Of a stretch of 64,000 nt of DNA, positions 32,934 to 44,180 are shown piece after piece (the stretch's first letter is position 1; each line of letters starts with the position of its first letter). A program made the position numbers and the translations under genes. This stretch comes from Termitomyces sp. T153 (Eukaryota; Basidiomycota; Agaricomycetes; Agaricales; Lyophyllaceae). Under the pieces are notes generated by a model that saw only the letters and a program-made list of their open reading frames with translations, did no database searches and was not told the origin of the DNA. Location: positions 1-64,000 of the forward strand of contig JACKQL020000131.1 in the NCBI GenBank assembly GCA_018296165.2. Direction: 5' to 3'.

Positions 32934-33230
32934 TGTGGTGGTCAGTTCCCCTTACTCGAACGCGCCACTTCACTACACAGCCACCCAGGCCTTAGGGTTG
33001 CTGACAAAAACTATTTTACTTCTGTGAAAACTATTTTACTTCAATCTGTGAAAACTTCCATGAAAACTTACTTACAATTTTACTTATTGTTTACTTTACC
33101 AAACAACTTACTTTACTATAAAAGCACGATACTTAGCTAGTCAAAGAACAGAGTTTATTCTGGTTTATATCGGTCCAAACTCTACGTCATCTTTTGTGTC
33201 ACGCCACTGCTATCATAGCCTGGCATTACA
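32934..33230 (+). repeat. Gy2 5' LTR
   Basis: 297 bp, TGTGGTGGTC to CATTACA. It aligns with the 3' LTR without gaps; 19 differences, all transitions. ACTATAAAAGC at about 33,115-33,125 is a likely TATA box. Confidence 0.93.
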
Positions 33231-33366
33231 TATTTTAAACCTTCACACTCAACTAGCTTAACAAGTACCCATGCTACCTTGCTGGCCTCCTTTGGTTTGA
33301 TTACCCAAGGACATCCGCTTTCGTGAGTACCTATCACTAAAACACTGTAACAGTTAACTGCCTAGG

Positions 33367-35000
33367 ATGGCAACAATGTCTAGACCTACCAATAGCCTGG
33401 CCAGGGATGGACCCCTGACCTCAGCTGGTACACAGGAGTTGGCAGGGACCAGCTCGGGAGGACACCCTCCCCTTAGTTATGACGGACACCCTGGATTATC
33501 GAGATCAGGGACTATTTGTAGGCGTCACAGCGATGCCAGTAGATACTCAGAATTCACTAGCACTGTATGCCAGTTTGAACTCCAGCCAGTGACCAACTGG
33601 GCCCCCCAATCTGAACTACTAAAAGAACGAGATAAGAACTCAAAGAAGGAAAAGGAACTGGTACAGGAAAGTGACCAAAAGAAAGAAGCATACGAGACAC
33701 TGATGGCATCAAAGAACATTATGGAATCTATTAAACATCAGACTTGTGCAAAACTGGAAGAATTAGAACTTTCCAAAGCAGAAAGACAGGAACTAGACCA
33801 ATTAATGGCCAACGAGATAGGAAAGGTCCAAGGCCAGGTCAAATCTGAAGAACCAGATACAATCATAAGAGATCGCCGGTCCGTAGAACTGATGTCACAC
33901 AAAATGGAAGGGTTAATCGACCAAGTCATGAAGGGACAACCCCAGAAAATTAAATCCAAACCTAGCCGTGGTCGAGGGACAAGAATCCACACCAGTGAAC
34001 GGGTGGATGAGGACACCTTCCTGGGTCATGCCTTCCGCAAGCTAGAAGGGCGGCATGAACAAAGCCTAGGATCTGAAAGCAGTGAGTCAGATTCAGATGA
34101 AAAGGAAAACAAGAAAAATTACAACAACCAATGGCATGGGCTGGGATATGAGTCAGAAGAAAGCGAACTACAAGGGCCAACTGAAAAAGTAGCACAAAAA
34201 GGAGGGAGATATGGCGCCATTAAACCAACGCCACCAGAAAAGTATGATGGGGAGGCAGATTCCCACAAATACTTTAAATTTGTGTTCCAAAGCACAGCAT
34301 ACTGCAGTAAAGGGCAGATCTTGGAGGAAGACCATGTGCAAGAAATATCATACTTCCTGAAGGGAGAAGCATACAAATTTTACCTCAACAAGGTTGCAAT
34401 GGAGGAATACAAGTGGAACTTACCTAGGTTCATGAAGGGCTTATTCAACTATTGCTTTCCCCCAAACTATAGATTGAAAGAACAACAAAAATTAGAACAA
34501 TTCAAGCAAGGACAACTAAGGGTCAGACCATATGCGGCAGAACTAAAAAACATGTACCAAATAATTGGCTATGCCCATAAACACGAGAAAGTCAGAAAAT
34601 TATGGACTGGACTCCAACCCAGACTGCAGCAAAAGCTCTTTGAAAATAGTTTTGACCCTGAGCAATCCAAGTGGGGTGAAATTGTTGATGCTGCGTAAAT
34701 GTATGAGATTGCTCGAGAAATGGGGATCGGCAATCCTAGCGGGAAGTGAGAATCACCAAAGGATAAGATTGGAGGGGCCCAAAAGCCCTCATACAAAGTA
34801 GCGAACCATACAAACACAAGCCACAAAGATCACAACAATGATTAAGGAAATAAAAGTGAATACAAAAGGAAGAATAAGGAAAAACGAGGAAAACCCAAGC
34901 CTAACCGGTTATCAGAAACAGAGATGGCCAGATATAAGGTGGAAGGAAGGTGCTTCAGGTGTGGGGAACTAGGTCATTTATCCTGGATGTGTCCCGACAA
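33367..35000 (+). pseudogene. Gy2 gag: coiled coil, capsid, zinc knuckle
   Basis: ATG at 33,367 opens a 443-codon frame. A Ser/Gly-rich start is followed by a charged coiled coil (about residues 80-160: LLKERDKNSKKEKELVQES and on), an acidic Ser run (SESSESDSDEKENKK), and the capsid (KYDGEADSHKYFKFVFQ, YFLKGEAYKFYL, FNYCFPPNYRLKEQQKLEQF, KLWTGLQPRLQQ). It stops at TAA 34,696. Past a shift, a CCHC knuckle CFRCGELGHLSWMC is coded at 34,951-34,992. Gag packages the element RNA. The stop falls where a CAA could have become TAA. Confidence 0.85.
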
Positions 35001-35008
35001 CAACAAAA

Positions 35009-35977
35009 TTGTGGCATCAGGAAGTGGGCCCCCCTGGAGTAAGAAGTAATAACATAAATTTTAGTCTCTGTGAAACAGAGGAGCTGGAACATTCAGGCAA
35101 CACAGAATTACAAACCTCAGGAAACCATCTCCAGGTCACTGCCCTAAGATTCGGAAACATACAGATTCAGAAGGCACCTAGAGGAAGACCATCATGGAAA
35201 AGGTTACAAAAGGGAGGAACACATTGGAAACCCAGGATAAAAAAGAACCTAGGGGATTGCGGAGAGGTAACAAAAAAAGACATGGGCCTAGAAAACCCAG
35301 AACTATCAGAACTCATAGATAACCCATATGCTCTTAGGGCTGCTTACCTCCTAGAATCTCAACAGCCCTATCTGGGGGATGAGAACTACAAAAAACTCTT
35401 TACAGGAAAATGCTTTGACATACAGTTAATTGAAGGAGGGAACTATGAGATCTATGACCACCTGACGATTCAAGGGGATATGATCATGGATAAACAAATC
35501 ATCAAAACTGAAGACCCTCATCCAGTGGCATTTGTATATGCTGCCTTATTAGCTGAGCGTTGGGGGGAAGACATAAATGAATCACGCAGGTGGCAGAAGA
35601 AAAAACTGATGACCTCACCCCGAACTGACCAAATCATGTACATACTCAAAAAGGGATACTCTTAGTTCTTGGCGAAAGGTAGGAGCACCAAATTGCAAAG
35701 ATTCCAGGTGAGGAAAGTTCAGGATGAACATAGTATTGGACACTACAATGTCTACAATAATAGAATGGGCCTCAGAACATTAATCAGTGTGAAGCTTGCA
35801 GAAAAGGACGGGTTTGACTTAAGGGAATGGTATTGCAAACGAGTATGGCGCAAGGAACAGAATCTATGGAGCACTGGAAGAAACATTTGGAATACAATGG
35901 TGGATTTAAATATCCAACTACTCAAAGAACCAGTGGAGAGATACTCTCAATTTGGATTAGAAGAGTTCAATGATTGA
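35009..35977 (+). pseudogene. Gy2 gag-protease spacer region
   Basis: One frame (broken by TAG at 35,663-35,665) covers about 320 codons between zinc knuckle and protease. It includes GKCFDIQLIEGGNYEIYDHL and AFVYAALLAERWGED, which match the equivalent Gy1 region. It has no recognised motif and no similarity to RNase H or polymerase that I can see. The conservation between two diverged families argues for a functional part of the polyprotein. Confidence 0.55.
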
Positions 35978-36123
35978 TGACAGAAGTACTCAATGAGTTA
36001 GAAAATGTCAACCCTGAGAACTTGGATGGCCTCCAGGTAAACATGGCATGACCTTTAAAGATAGCTGAGGATAAGTGACCAATGATTGAATGAAATGCTT
36101 CTGTACCAAGGGACCCCTCCTGT

Positions 36124-36531
36124 ATGATACCTGACCCTGTAGTAATCAAAATACTCATCAATGACTATCCAGTAAGAGCATTAATTGACTCAGGGTCTCT
36201 GGGAGACTTTGTATCCACGACAATAGCTGGGCAGCTGAAACTAAAAAGGTCTACTCTAGTATTGCCACTAAACATCCAGATGGCCGTGCAAGGATCGAGA
36301 TCCAAGATCAACTACTCGGTGGAGGCCTATATGGAATATCAGGACATCAACAAAACTCGAAAATTTGACGTAATGAACCTTTCAGGATACGATGTAATCC
36401 TAGGAACTCCATGGCTATTCCAACATCAGGTTTTAGTGGGATTAAACCCGGCAAGAGTGGTGATCGGCAGTATGAAATCTATGGAAATAAAGGGATCAGG
36501 AGTACAAAAGTTAGCCTCAAGAACGCTTTGA
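36124..36531 (+). pseudogene. Gy2 aspartic protease
   Basis: Active site LIDSGSLGDFVST, then VQGSRSKINYSVEAY and GYDVILGTPWLFQHQ, as in Gy1. It ends at TGA 36,529-36,531, with a second TGA about 15 bp on; the frame then continues to the RT, so both look like mutations rather than a natural end. Confidence 0.87.
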
Positions 36532-36624
36532 GTATATGAGGAGTGAATAGATTGCGTACGGAAAAGCCTGCTGGATTATGCACAACCAATCTGCAAAAGG
36601 GCCGCAGAAGCACCGCTGCCACCA

Positions 36625-37857
36625 TTGCATGCAATAAATCATGAGATACTGATCATTGATGAGAATAAGGTGTATTCTTGGCGACCCTCCCAGTGTCCTG
36701 AGGCACTGCTATCTCAATGGACTGAAAAGAGGGATGCATACTTGAAGACCGGTCAATGGGAGATCATGCCTGGACAAAGCTCGGCACCAATGATGTGCAT
36801 CCCCAAACCAGGATCACAACCTCGCTTGAGAACTGTTGTGGACCTCAGAGAACGCAATGCAAATACAAGGAAATTGAGCTCACCGCTCCCCAACATGGAA
36901 GGGATATTAAGGCAAGCGTCCAGGGCCAAATATAGATCCTTAATCGATGGTCAAGATGCCTATGAGCAAATCTGAGTAATACCAGGACACGTACCCCATA
37001 CAATGGTCAATACACCTAGTGGAACGATGGTGAGCCATGTGGTTCAGCAAGGGGACTGCAATGCCCCCATGACCTATCAAGCGCTGATGAATTACCTCTT
37101 TGCAGAATACATTGGCCATTGAGTGGACATTTACCTTGATGACATAGTTATTTACTCAGACAGCCTGGAAGATCACATACGACATGTTAAAACCGTGATA
37201 GACATCTTAAAAAGGGAAAGACTTTACCTCAGCAAGTCTAAGCTAAAGTTATTGGCAAACAAAATCAAGATTCTTGGACAAATAGTTGACAACAAAGGAA
37301 TACGTATGGATCCAGAAAAGGTCAATGCCCTGGGACGCTGGAAGACACCCACAAACCAAGACTTGCTACGAGGCTTCCTTGGAGCCGCTGGATATTTGGC
37401 AGAGGATATAGACTGCGTGAGAATACCCATGGGGATATTGCACAACCTGACCAGTGACAGCATACCTTTTTGGTGGACCCACACCCATCAATGAGCCTTT
37501 GATGAGGTTAAGACCCTGGCCGCTCATTGCAGGGATCATCACCGAGTGCCTCTCAATTATAGGGCAGACGCAAAACCCATTAATGTAGTAACGGACGGGT
37601 GTGTGACTGGAATTGGAGGCTTGGTCAGTCAAGGAGAAGACTGGAAAACTGCCCGGGTAGCCGTGTTCTATTCAGTGAAACTCAGCGCTACCCAACAGAA
37701 CTACTCTGTTCACAAGATAGAAATGTTGGCAGGCGTTGAAACAATGATGAGGAACTGAGACATCCTCCAAGGAACCCACTTTTGGTGGTACACAGACCAC
37801 AAAGGCCTAATTTACCTACTGAAGCAATGGGATTTATCAGCACAACAATCCAGATGG
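36625..37857 (+). pseudogene. Gy2 reverse transcriptase and RNase H
   Basis: RT starts RPSQCPEALLSQWTEKRDAY; then VDLRERNANTRKLSSPLP, DGQDAYEQI (TGA follows at 36,973), and the catalytic IYLDDIVIY with GAT-GAC at 37,138-37,143. RNase H: VVTDGCVTGIGGLVSQGEDW, HKIEMLAGVETMMRN, YTDHKGLIYLL. Internal TGAs lie at 36,973, 37,120, 37,492 and 37,756, at sites where Gy1 or the family has R, F/W or Q. The aspartates are intact; only nonsense changes disable it. Confidence 0.9.
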
Positions 37858-39607
37858 ATGGAGAAGCTCTCCATGTTTAACTTTGAAGTGGTTTATGTAC
37901 TGGGATCTGAAAATATACTGTCGGATGCTCTCTCCAGGTTATATTCGAATGAATCCTTAGGCACCATATGTGCAAAGTCTGAATATACAGAATTTGATGG
38001 GCACACTGGGGATCGCCTCATTCTGTGGGGAACCATCGCACCAGTCCTATCAGGACTCAATGGAAACATGGCTGGAACAGAAAGGATGCATGTCAAGGCA
38101 AACCTTGTAATGCGTAGCATGACACAACAATTGGAGGGCCAGGGTGCTATCAAAAATCCAGAAGATGGAGAAAAGAACACAGGTTGCAAACCTACAATAA
38201 GACAATCTGCTCACTTAGCAAGTAAAGTCCATAGCACACACAAAGGACTGGAGGGCGAGAATGGTGAGAATTTGGGTGACATTGATAAACAGAGGGAAAT
38301 GAATGTACATAGCCACCAATATAGCCAGCCACACACCAACGACAATAGGGAATTGAGCAAGCCGAACATGACAGATACACCTAGGAAAGATAAGTTTAAA
38401 GCCAACAACATGGCAGATGCAAGTAAAATACTGTCAGGGATTGACATAAAAGAGGCAGTATGCCACAAATGCAAAAGCGACACTATATTATCCAAGGTTT
38501 GGAATCAGCCTGAAGCACATCGCAACTTCAAGGTTGACACAGAAAATGAACTCATATACCTGAAAGAAGGGAAGCAAAAGCTATTATGTATACCAGATGT
38601 GCGCGTCAACAACCAAAGTATCAGGGAAGTGATCATTAACAATGCACACTTGCTTCTTGCTCATTTAGGTGCACGAAAAACTTACAACTACCTTAGGAAT
38701 TTAGTATGGTGGAAATCAATGGTTGGCGATGTGAAATCATATTGCAAAACCTGCATAACATGCATGAGGTCAAAGCCAAGTAACCAGAAACCCTTTGGCC
38801 TGCTCAACCCACTGGATATACCCACCTCACCATGGGAATCAATCGGGATAGACTTAAAATGCAAAATTTGATTCCATTACAGTTATTATCAATTTACATT
38901 CTGCAATGGTTCATTTAGTGCCTAGCCAAACTACCTACAAGGCTAAAGAAGTGGCAGAATTGATATTTGCTGAAGTCTACAAGCACCATGGGTTGCCCCG
39001 AGCCATAGTGAGCGATCAGGACAAATGGTTTACCAGTAAATTCTGGCAAAGACTTAATGAGTTAATAGGAATGCGTTTGAACATGTCAAGTGCTTACCAC
39101 CCACAGTCTGATGGAGCAACTGAGCGCGCTAATTGAACCATTGGACAGATGCTGAGAGCATGCATCGGACAGGCCCAGACAGACTGGGTACAAAAACTAC
39201 TGGCCATTGAGTTTGCGATCAATAGTGCTAGATCTGAGAGTACTGGCTATGCCCCATTTTTCCTGAATAGCGGTAGGATGCCTAGAACCTTTGTCTGGGA
39301 TAGCAATGAACCCACAGAACGTGAGTTTGCTGGGGTGCAGGAGTTTGCCAAACGACTAAAGCTCGCAATAATGGATGCTCATGATCACATAATTGCGGCG
39401 AGAGTAAAACAAGTTTGTGATGCCAATAGAAAGCGGCGAGAGGTGGCATTTAATGAAGGAGACTTTGTATACATATCAACAAAGAATATTTCCTTGACTA
39501 AAGGATTAGCCAGAAAATTGTCTCCGAAATTTATAGGACCATACCGAGTTATAGCAGACTTAGGGAATGAGTCGTTCCAAGTCAATTTACCGCATACGCT
39601 ACGTTGA
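37858..39607 (+). pseudogene. Gy2 integrase
   Basis: After a variable linker, the zinc-binding domain is AHLLLAHLGARKTYNYLRN ... CKTCITCMRSKP at about 38,646-38,790. The core is split by TGA 38,869 and a frame change near 38,870-38,905: GIDLKC, then AIVSDQDKWFTSKFW and HPQSDGATERAN (TGA at 39,134). The C-terminal part has FLNSGRMPR, GDFVYISTKN and KFIGPYRVIADLGNESFQV, ending at TGA 39,605. Confidence 0.88.
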
Positions 39608-40866
39608 AGAGGGATACATGACATGTTCCACGCCTCCCTCCTTTGCATACACCTCCCCAATGATGACCGATTGTTCCCTGGCCGCACTGAATCCCAGGTG
39701 TATGAACTGGAGGATAGCGAGCGCAAATGGGCTGTTGACAAAATTCTGACACATGCAGGAGCTGGGAAGGAGGCCGTATTTGAGGTACTCTGGAAAACCG
39801 GTGAAAGGTCCTGGCTCCAATATAGACAAATCAGCAGCTTACAGGCATTGGAGGAGTACCTCGAGGCATATGGGGCTGAGACCATCACGGAACTCGGAGA
39901 AGGTTCAGGTGCAGCTCCAAAAAGCGACCTGCAGGTATATATTGGAAGCTTGATTCTGTGTGGCGGAGAACAAATTTTGTCTCAAGATGTGTCTTACCCT
40001 ACAATGAGCCACAAACAATCTGCAGCTGCCATACCTTGGACATGATGGAAGAAGATACTGGCACTGGAATTGTAGTGCCAGTCCCCATGTCAGCAACTGG
40101 GGCAGAGGCCTCTCTCAAGTCCACCCCGCAGGGACTCTACGCTAATGGGCATGCTTTTAATGCAAACAAAGGAAATGCCCAAGCCTGTGGCAACAACATG
40201 TACCTATTTAGGAGGCCATCAGGGGACTTCTACATTTGGGCAGACGATAGATTGACTGTCAAAATCCCAGAGTATCTGATGAAGAAATTTCTTCTTTTTG
40301 ATGCCATGGTAAATAATTATCTAGCATACACCCATGTTGTTGACTTAAAGCAGGCACAATCCCACATGCAAACCAACACATACGGGGTCCCAGTCAATAC
40401 TATCAAAGAGGGAATCAATGTACCTGGAGGATTTGAAGAATGGTCGGAGGCTATGAACGCTGACACCAACTGCCCCTGGTCCGTGGTCCAGTATAACAAA
40501 ATGACACGCATCTGGGACTGGCCTCCCCGCCATCACCCTTGTCACCGAGGCCCTAATGAAATATTAGTGGATATGCCAACAGACTACAAAATCAGAAACC
40601 TTCGGGAGGTATTGAATTGATTCTGCGACCATACCACTGGGCAGTTCAGTCCCAAACTCTTGGAGAAACATGTGAACACATTTCAAGAATTAATGCTCTT
40701 GCAAGTTGAGCTTAACAAAATGCGCCCCAAGTCAAGATTTGGTAGCCATCGAGGCATGCCTTATGGGTCTCAACCTTCTAGCAGGCAGGACTTAATCTCA
40801 GACGCCACCACTGCTCGGCTGGCCACCCCTTTCTTGGGAGCAATGCATGGACTTAGTATTGGGTGA
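39608..40866 (+). pseudogene. Gy2 chromodomain plus about 300-residue C-terminal extension
   Basis: RGIHDMFHASLL leads into the chromodomain WAVDKILTHAG, VFEVLWKTGERSWLQY, LEEYLEAYG (to about 39,890). A piece with LQVYIGSLIL follows, matching LQVFLGQINF in Gy1. After a frame change near 40,000 the extension reads FRRPSGDFYIWADDRLTVKI, MKKFLLFDAMVNNYLAY and FEEWSEAMNADTNCPWSVV, through a TGA at 40,618 to a final TGA at 40,864. The extension shows no known domain. Gypsy chromodomain elements normally end soon after the chromodomain. Confidence 0.7.
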
Positions 40867-40897
40867 TGGAACCTAGGTAAGGTTCCAGGAGGGCGTA

Positions 40898-41194
40898 TGT
40901 GGCAGTCAGTTCCCCTTACTTGAACGCACCACTTCACTACACAGCCACCTGGGCCTTAAAGTTGCCGACAAAAACTATTTTACTTCCGTGAAAACTATTT
41001 TACTTTGATCTGTGAAAACTTCCATGAAAACTTACTTACAATTTTACTTATTGTTTACTTTACCAAACAACTTACTTTACTATAAAAGCACGATACTTAG
41101 CTAGTCAAAGAACAGAGTTTATTCTGGTTTATATTGGTCCGAACTCTACGTCATCTTTCGTGTCATGCTACTGCTGTCATAGCCTGGCGTTACA
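40898..41194 (+). repeat. Gy2 3' LTR
   Basis: 297 bp, TGTGGCAGTC to CGTTACA, followed by AGTAA. A weak purine run (AGGAGGGCG) precedes it at 40,887-40,895. Confidence 0.93.
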
Positions 41195-41510
41195 AGTAAG
41201 TCCTGGAAATAGGTTGGAGAGTCTTACAAATTCCTAGATGTCCTCAGAGTTTATGATCATGATGCTGCTGGAGTATGTTGAGACAAATGAACTTGTGGTC
41301 TGGAGCATAGATACATCCACTCCAGAGTAGGAGGTGGTGGTCAGGAGATAGCATGAAGGGGTCATTGATGGTTGACTTATCAGCAGAGTTGTTGTGGGGA
41401 TTGTGCTGGGTGAAGAAGGAGTCTGAAGGTGCATTTCTGATTTGGTGGAGGATCCCTTCTTCATTCATAATCAGCACAGCATGCAAATGCTCAGAAGGAA
41501 TTACACTCAA
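41195..41510 (-). pseudogene. Gy3 integrase zinc-binding region (other half of 31,720-32,933)
   Basis: Minus frames read GCIYAPDHKFICLNILQQHHD, then HKL-stop-GHLGICKTL and up to RTYYWP at the insertion edge; the other half continues PGMKKDVTQY at 32,920. The stop again is TGA. This is the H2C2 zinc-binding domain of the integrase that Gy2 interrupted. Upstream RNase H is not found; the copy is cut by 41.6 kb. Confidence 0.75.
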
Positions 41511-41638
41511 TGGTTGAATGCATTCTGCTTGGCTTCAAACAACTTCTTTGGGTACATGTTGGGCCTCTGGGTGAGAGTGTCAGGCTTTGCACCAAGTTGT
41601 CCTGGGCAATAGTGGATGGTGAAGTCATTGTAATGGAG

Positions 41639-41835
41639 TATCTGTTACATGCATATATATTTTACTTATTGATTAATTACACTGATAGTGTCATGTGATG
41701 CTATCCCTAAAGGTATTGTACTAGTACTTATGTAAGGCAGTGCCTTACTTCATACTTTGTAGACAGAACTATTGACTGGTTTTGACTTACATTGGGTGAA
41801 CTGTAAGCTGTGCAACCCTGAATGGAAACATTACA
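41639..41835 (+). repeat. LTR of family F, solo
   Basis: 197 bp, TGTAATGGAG to ACATTACA, sharing AAGGCAGTGCCTTACTTC and CTGGTTTTGACTTA with the two other copies. Flanks GTCAT and TTTTT do not match, so no TSD remains. Confidence 0.6.
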
Positions 41836-42230
41836 TTTTTTTAAGTCAAATGAGCAATAACTTGTTTGTGAGTTGGAAACTCAAACTTCTGTAAAAGAAG
41901 TTCACTGCCACTAGATACAATTAGCATGTTGAAATTTTTGATGTGCACCTTCCACAATGAGCACAGTGGTGACCATGAAAGGTCAGGTGCTCAGTTTGAT
42001 GGAGCATTGGAGAGTGCTCCACATGGGATGTTGGAATCTGCCACATCACACCATGACAGGAGCAGGGAAAGTGCTGTGATGCCAAGAGGACTGCCTGCAG
42101 TCACTCCAGTACAACCACCTGCAGGTGGTTGTGAGGGCATTCCAGCAGAGGGCTTGTGAGGGTGCTCTACTTGACTCTATCTGGCAGTGAAGCCAGGAGG
42201 CATAGTGGCATTGGCAGACAAGGGGAAAAC
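41836..42230. other. No recognisable gene
   Basis: Lies between a family F LTR and the Gy4 left LTR. A 77-codon plus frame (41,926-42,159) has no motif. If Gy4 entered the DIRS-like element, the continuation of that element should be here, but I could not recognise it. Confidence 0.35.
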
Positions 42231-42578
42231 TGTGAGGGCAACCTCTGGAGCAGCAGATTGGAGTCATGCAGCTAGCAGAGGGGAATCTGAAGTATATTAG
42301 CAGAGTAGACAATGATACAATCAGTAACTAATCATCTAGCAAAGGAGAATCCAAAGAGAAAAAGCCTACGGATCCCACTGCTTAGTGCAGTGCATCAGTC
42401 AGTGGCGGAGGCATGGAAACTACTGTACAGATGACTGGAGCTACTCCTAACCCTAGAGCAATGATTGCTGAGGTAATATAGAGAACTCTGGGGTTCCAGA
42501 AAGAGCTCTGGAGATGTCAAACAAGCTGTGGAGGTGCTGGAACAAGTTGCAGAAGTCAGAAATGGAAGTCCCCTAACA
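42231..42578 (-). repeat. Gy4 3' LTR with adjacent polypurine tract
   Basis: Plus-strand reading TGTGAGGGCAACC to CCCCTAACA. Next to it at 42,579-42,591 is TCACCCCCCCTCT, whose complement AGAGGGGGGGTGA is the polypurine tract; this fixes the minus orientation. Confidence 0.88.
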
Positions 42579-42591
42579 TCACCCCCCCTCT

Positions 42592-44180
42592 AGCATGTGG
42601 TGTCTCAATATGCAGGGTAAAAGAAGTCCCTAATTGCTCAGTCTGCTGGTGAGATAGAGTAAATCCCTTATATGGCATGCAGGGCCTCTGGATGTCTCTG
42701 GTGGAACTCCTTGACAAGTTCAGAGGTGTATACATTCTCCCATGGCTCCCAGGAGATATTGTTGATCCCATAGCCTTTCCACTTCACCTTGTATTATAGT
42801 CATCTCTGGAATAAATGGCTATCCAGGATTTCTTCCACCTTATATTCCTTGTTGTTGTTGACAACCATGAGGGGCAGCAGAGGTGGTGGACAATGCCCTG
42901 GAAGAGGATCCTTAGGGGCTGGAGTTAGTTTGACCACATTGAACACTGGATGAAGCTGGTGCATCCCCATGGAGAGCCAGAGTCAATAGGCCAAGGGTCC
43001 TACCTGTCATTCCACTGTGAAAGGCCCCAACTGCTGGTGTGACAGCTTTTTTGAGGGCCAGGTAGTTGTAATGTTGGAGGCATCCAGGTAAACTTGATCT
43101 CCAGGCTGATATTTGTGCTCCAGGGTCCTCCTGTGGTTGTAGTATTGCACCATGTCATCCTTTGCCTTTGCCAGCACTGCCCAGGCCTCCTCCTGTAACC
43201 TCTTCATCCAGTCCACAAATTTGTTTACTGCCTCATTCTCTAAGGGCTGGGCCCAGGGTTCAAAACCCATGTGTGGATGCCATCCTGTGTCAAGGAAGAA
43301 TGGGGAAAACTGGGTGGACATGTGAAGATAGTTGTTGTATTGGAATTCAGTGTCAGGGAGGAGTTTGTTCCAGTCATCTTGGCACTTGTTATAAAAGAGG
43401 CAGAGATACTGCTCCAAATCCTGATTAGTGCATTCTGTCTAGCCATCGGACTGTGAGTGGTAGGTGGTAGTGGTGTGGAGCTTCACTCCAAGCAGTTGGT
43501 AGAGCTCCCAGGTGAACTCTGCCCTAAATTGTGGTCCCCAATCTGAGATGTAGGCATCAGAGAGGCTATGGAGCTTCTAGACATTCCTCCAGTACAGGTT
43601 TGCAGCACTCATGATGGAGCAAGTAGTGTGGGTCAGAATGAAGTATGCTTGCTTGCTGTATGGGTCTACTACCACCATGATTGCATCATAACTGTGAGCA
43701 TCAGAGAGCTCTACAATGAAGTCCATAGATGCCACACTCCATTGTTCTGTGGGCATGGGTAGCGGGTGTAACTATCCATAAGGGAGTTGGCACTAGGGCT
43801 TGTTCTGGAGGCAGAGATTGCAAGTACTAGTGTAGGACCCAATATACTAGGACATCTGGGGCCACCAGTAGTTCTGCAATACTAGCTCCAGTGTCTTCCA
43901 CCATCTGGGGTGCCCTGTGATGCAGAAGTCATGGTGTTGCTCCACAATCCTCAGACAGAGCTCTGGAATGTTAGGGATGTAGATACAGTCTTGGAAGGTC
44001 AGAATTCTGTCTTGGAGGGCCCATTTGTCAGCATGGACCACCTTGGCACTGGTAGTATGCCCCAACTTCAGTGTCCAAGCAGATTGTGCCACCAACTCCT
44101 CCTGCTGACCATCCCAATTACCCCACTGTATGTCCTGGAGAATGTCTGCTTCTGCTCTCTCAATGGCAAGACCCTCCATG
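42592..44180 (-). pseudogene. Gy4 integrase and chromodomain
   Basis: Zinc-binding: IPELCLRIVEQHHDFCITGH, KTLELVLQNYWWP, C(N)LC near 43,800-44,000. Core: MDFIVELSDAHSYDAIMVVV, DWGPQFRAEF, YHSQSDG-stop-TE. C-terminal: FFLDTGWHPHMGFEPWAQP, YNHRRTLEHKYQPGDQVYLD, KLSHQQLGPFTVEW (43,007-43,417). Chromodomain at about 42,640-42,860: VEEILDS, YKVKWKGYGINNISWEPWEN. Stops at R/W sites are TGA. The fragment at 3.3-5.76 kb is a second copy of this part. Confidence 0.85.

Larger units (their letters stand above)
32934..41194 (+). mobile_element. Gy2: full-length chromodomain Ty3/Gypsy retrotransposon inserted in Gy3
   Basis: 8.26 kb with 297-bp LTRs at both ends and a perfect 5-bp duplication AGTAA. Order: coiled-coil gag, zinc knuckle, conserved spacer, protease, reverse transcriptase, RNase H, integrase, chromodomain, C-terminal extension. 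About a dozen in-frame stops (mostly TGA; one TAA at 34,696-34,698, one TAG at 35,663-35,665) and frame changes make it inactive. It is the youngest securely placed Gypsy insertion here, since it sits inside an already integrated Gy3. Confidence 0.93.

Noticed and set aside
36529..40620. TGA read as an amino acid (recoding) because the frames continue past so many TGAs
   Set aside because: The dioxygenase, cyclase and STAND genes have no internal TGA; TAA and TAG stops and frameshifts also occur in the same element; mutation explains it.
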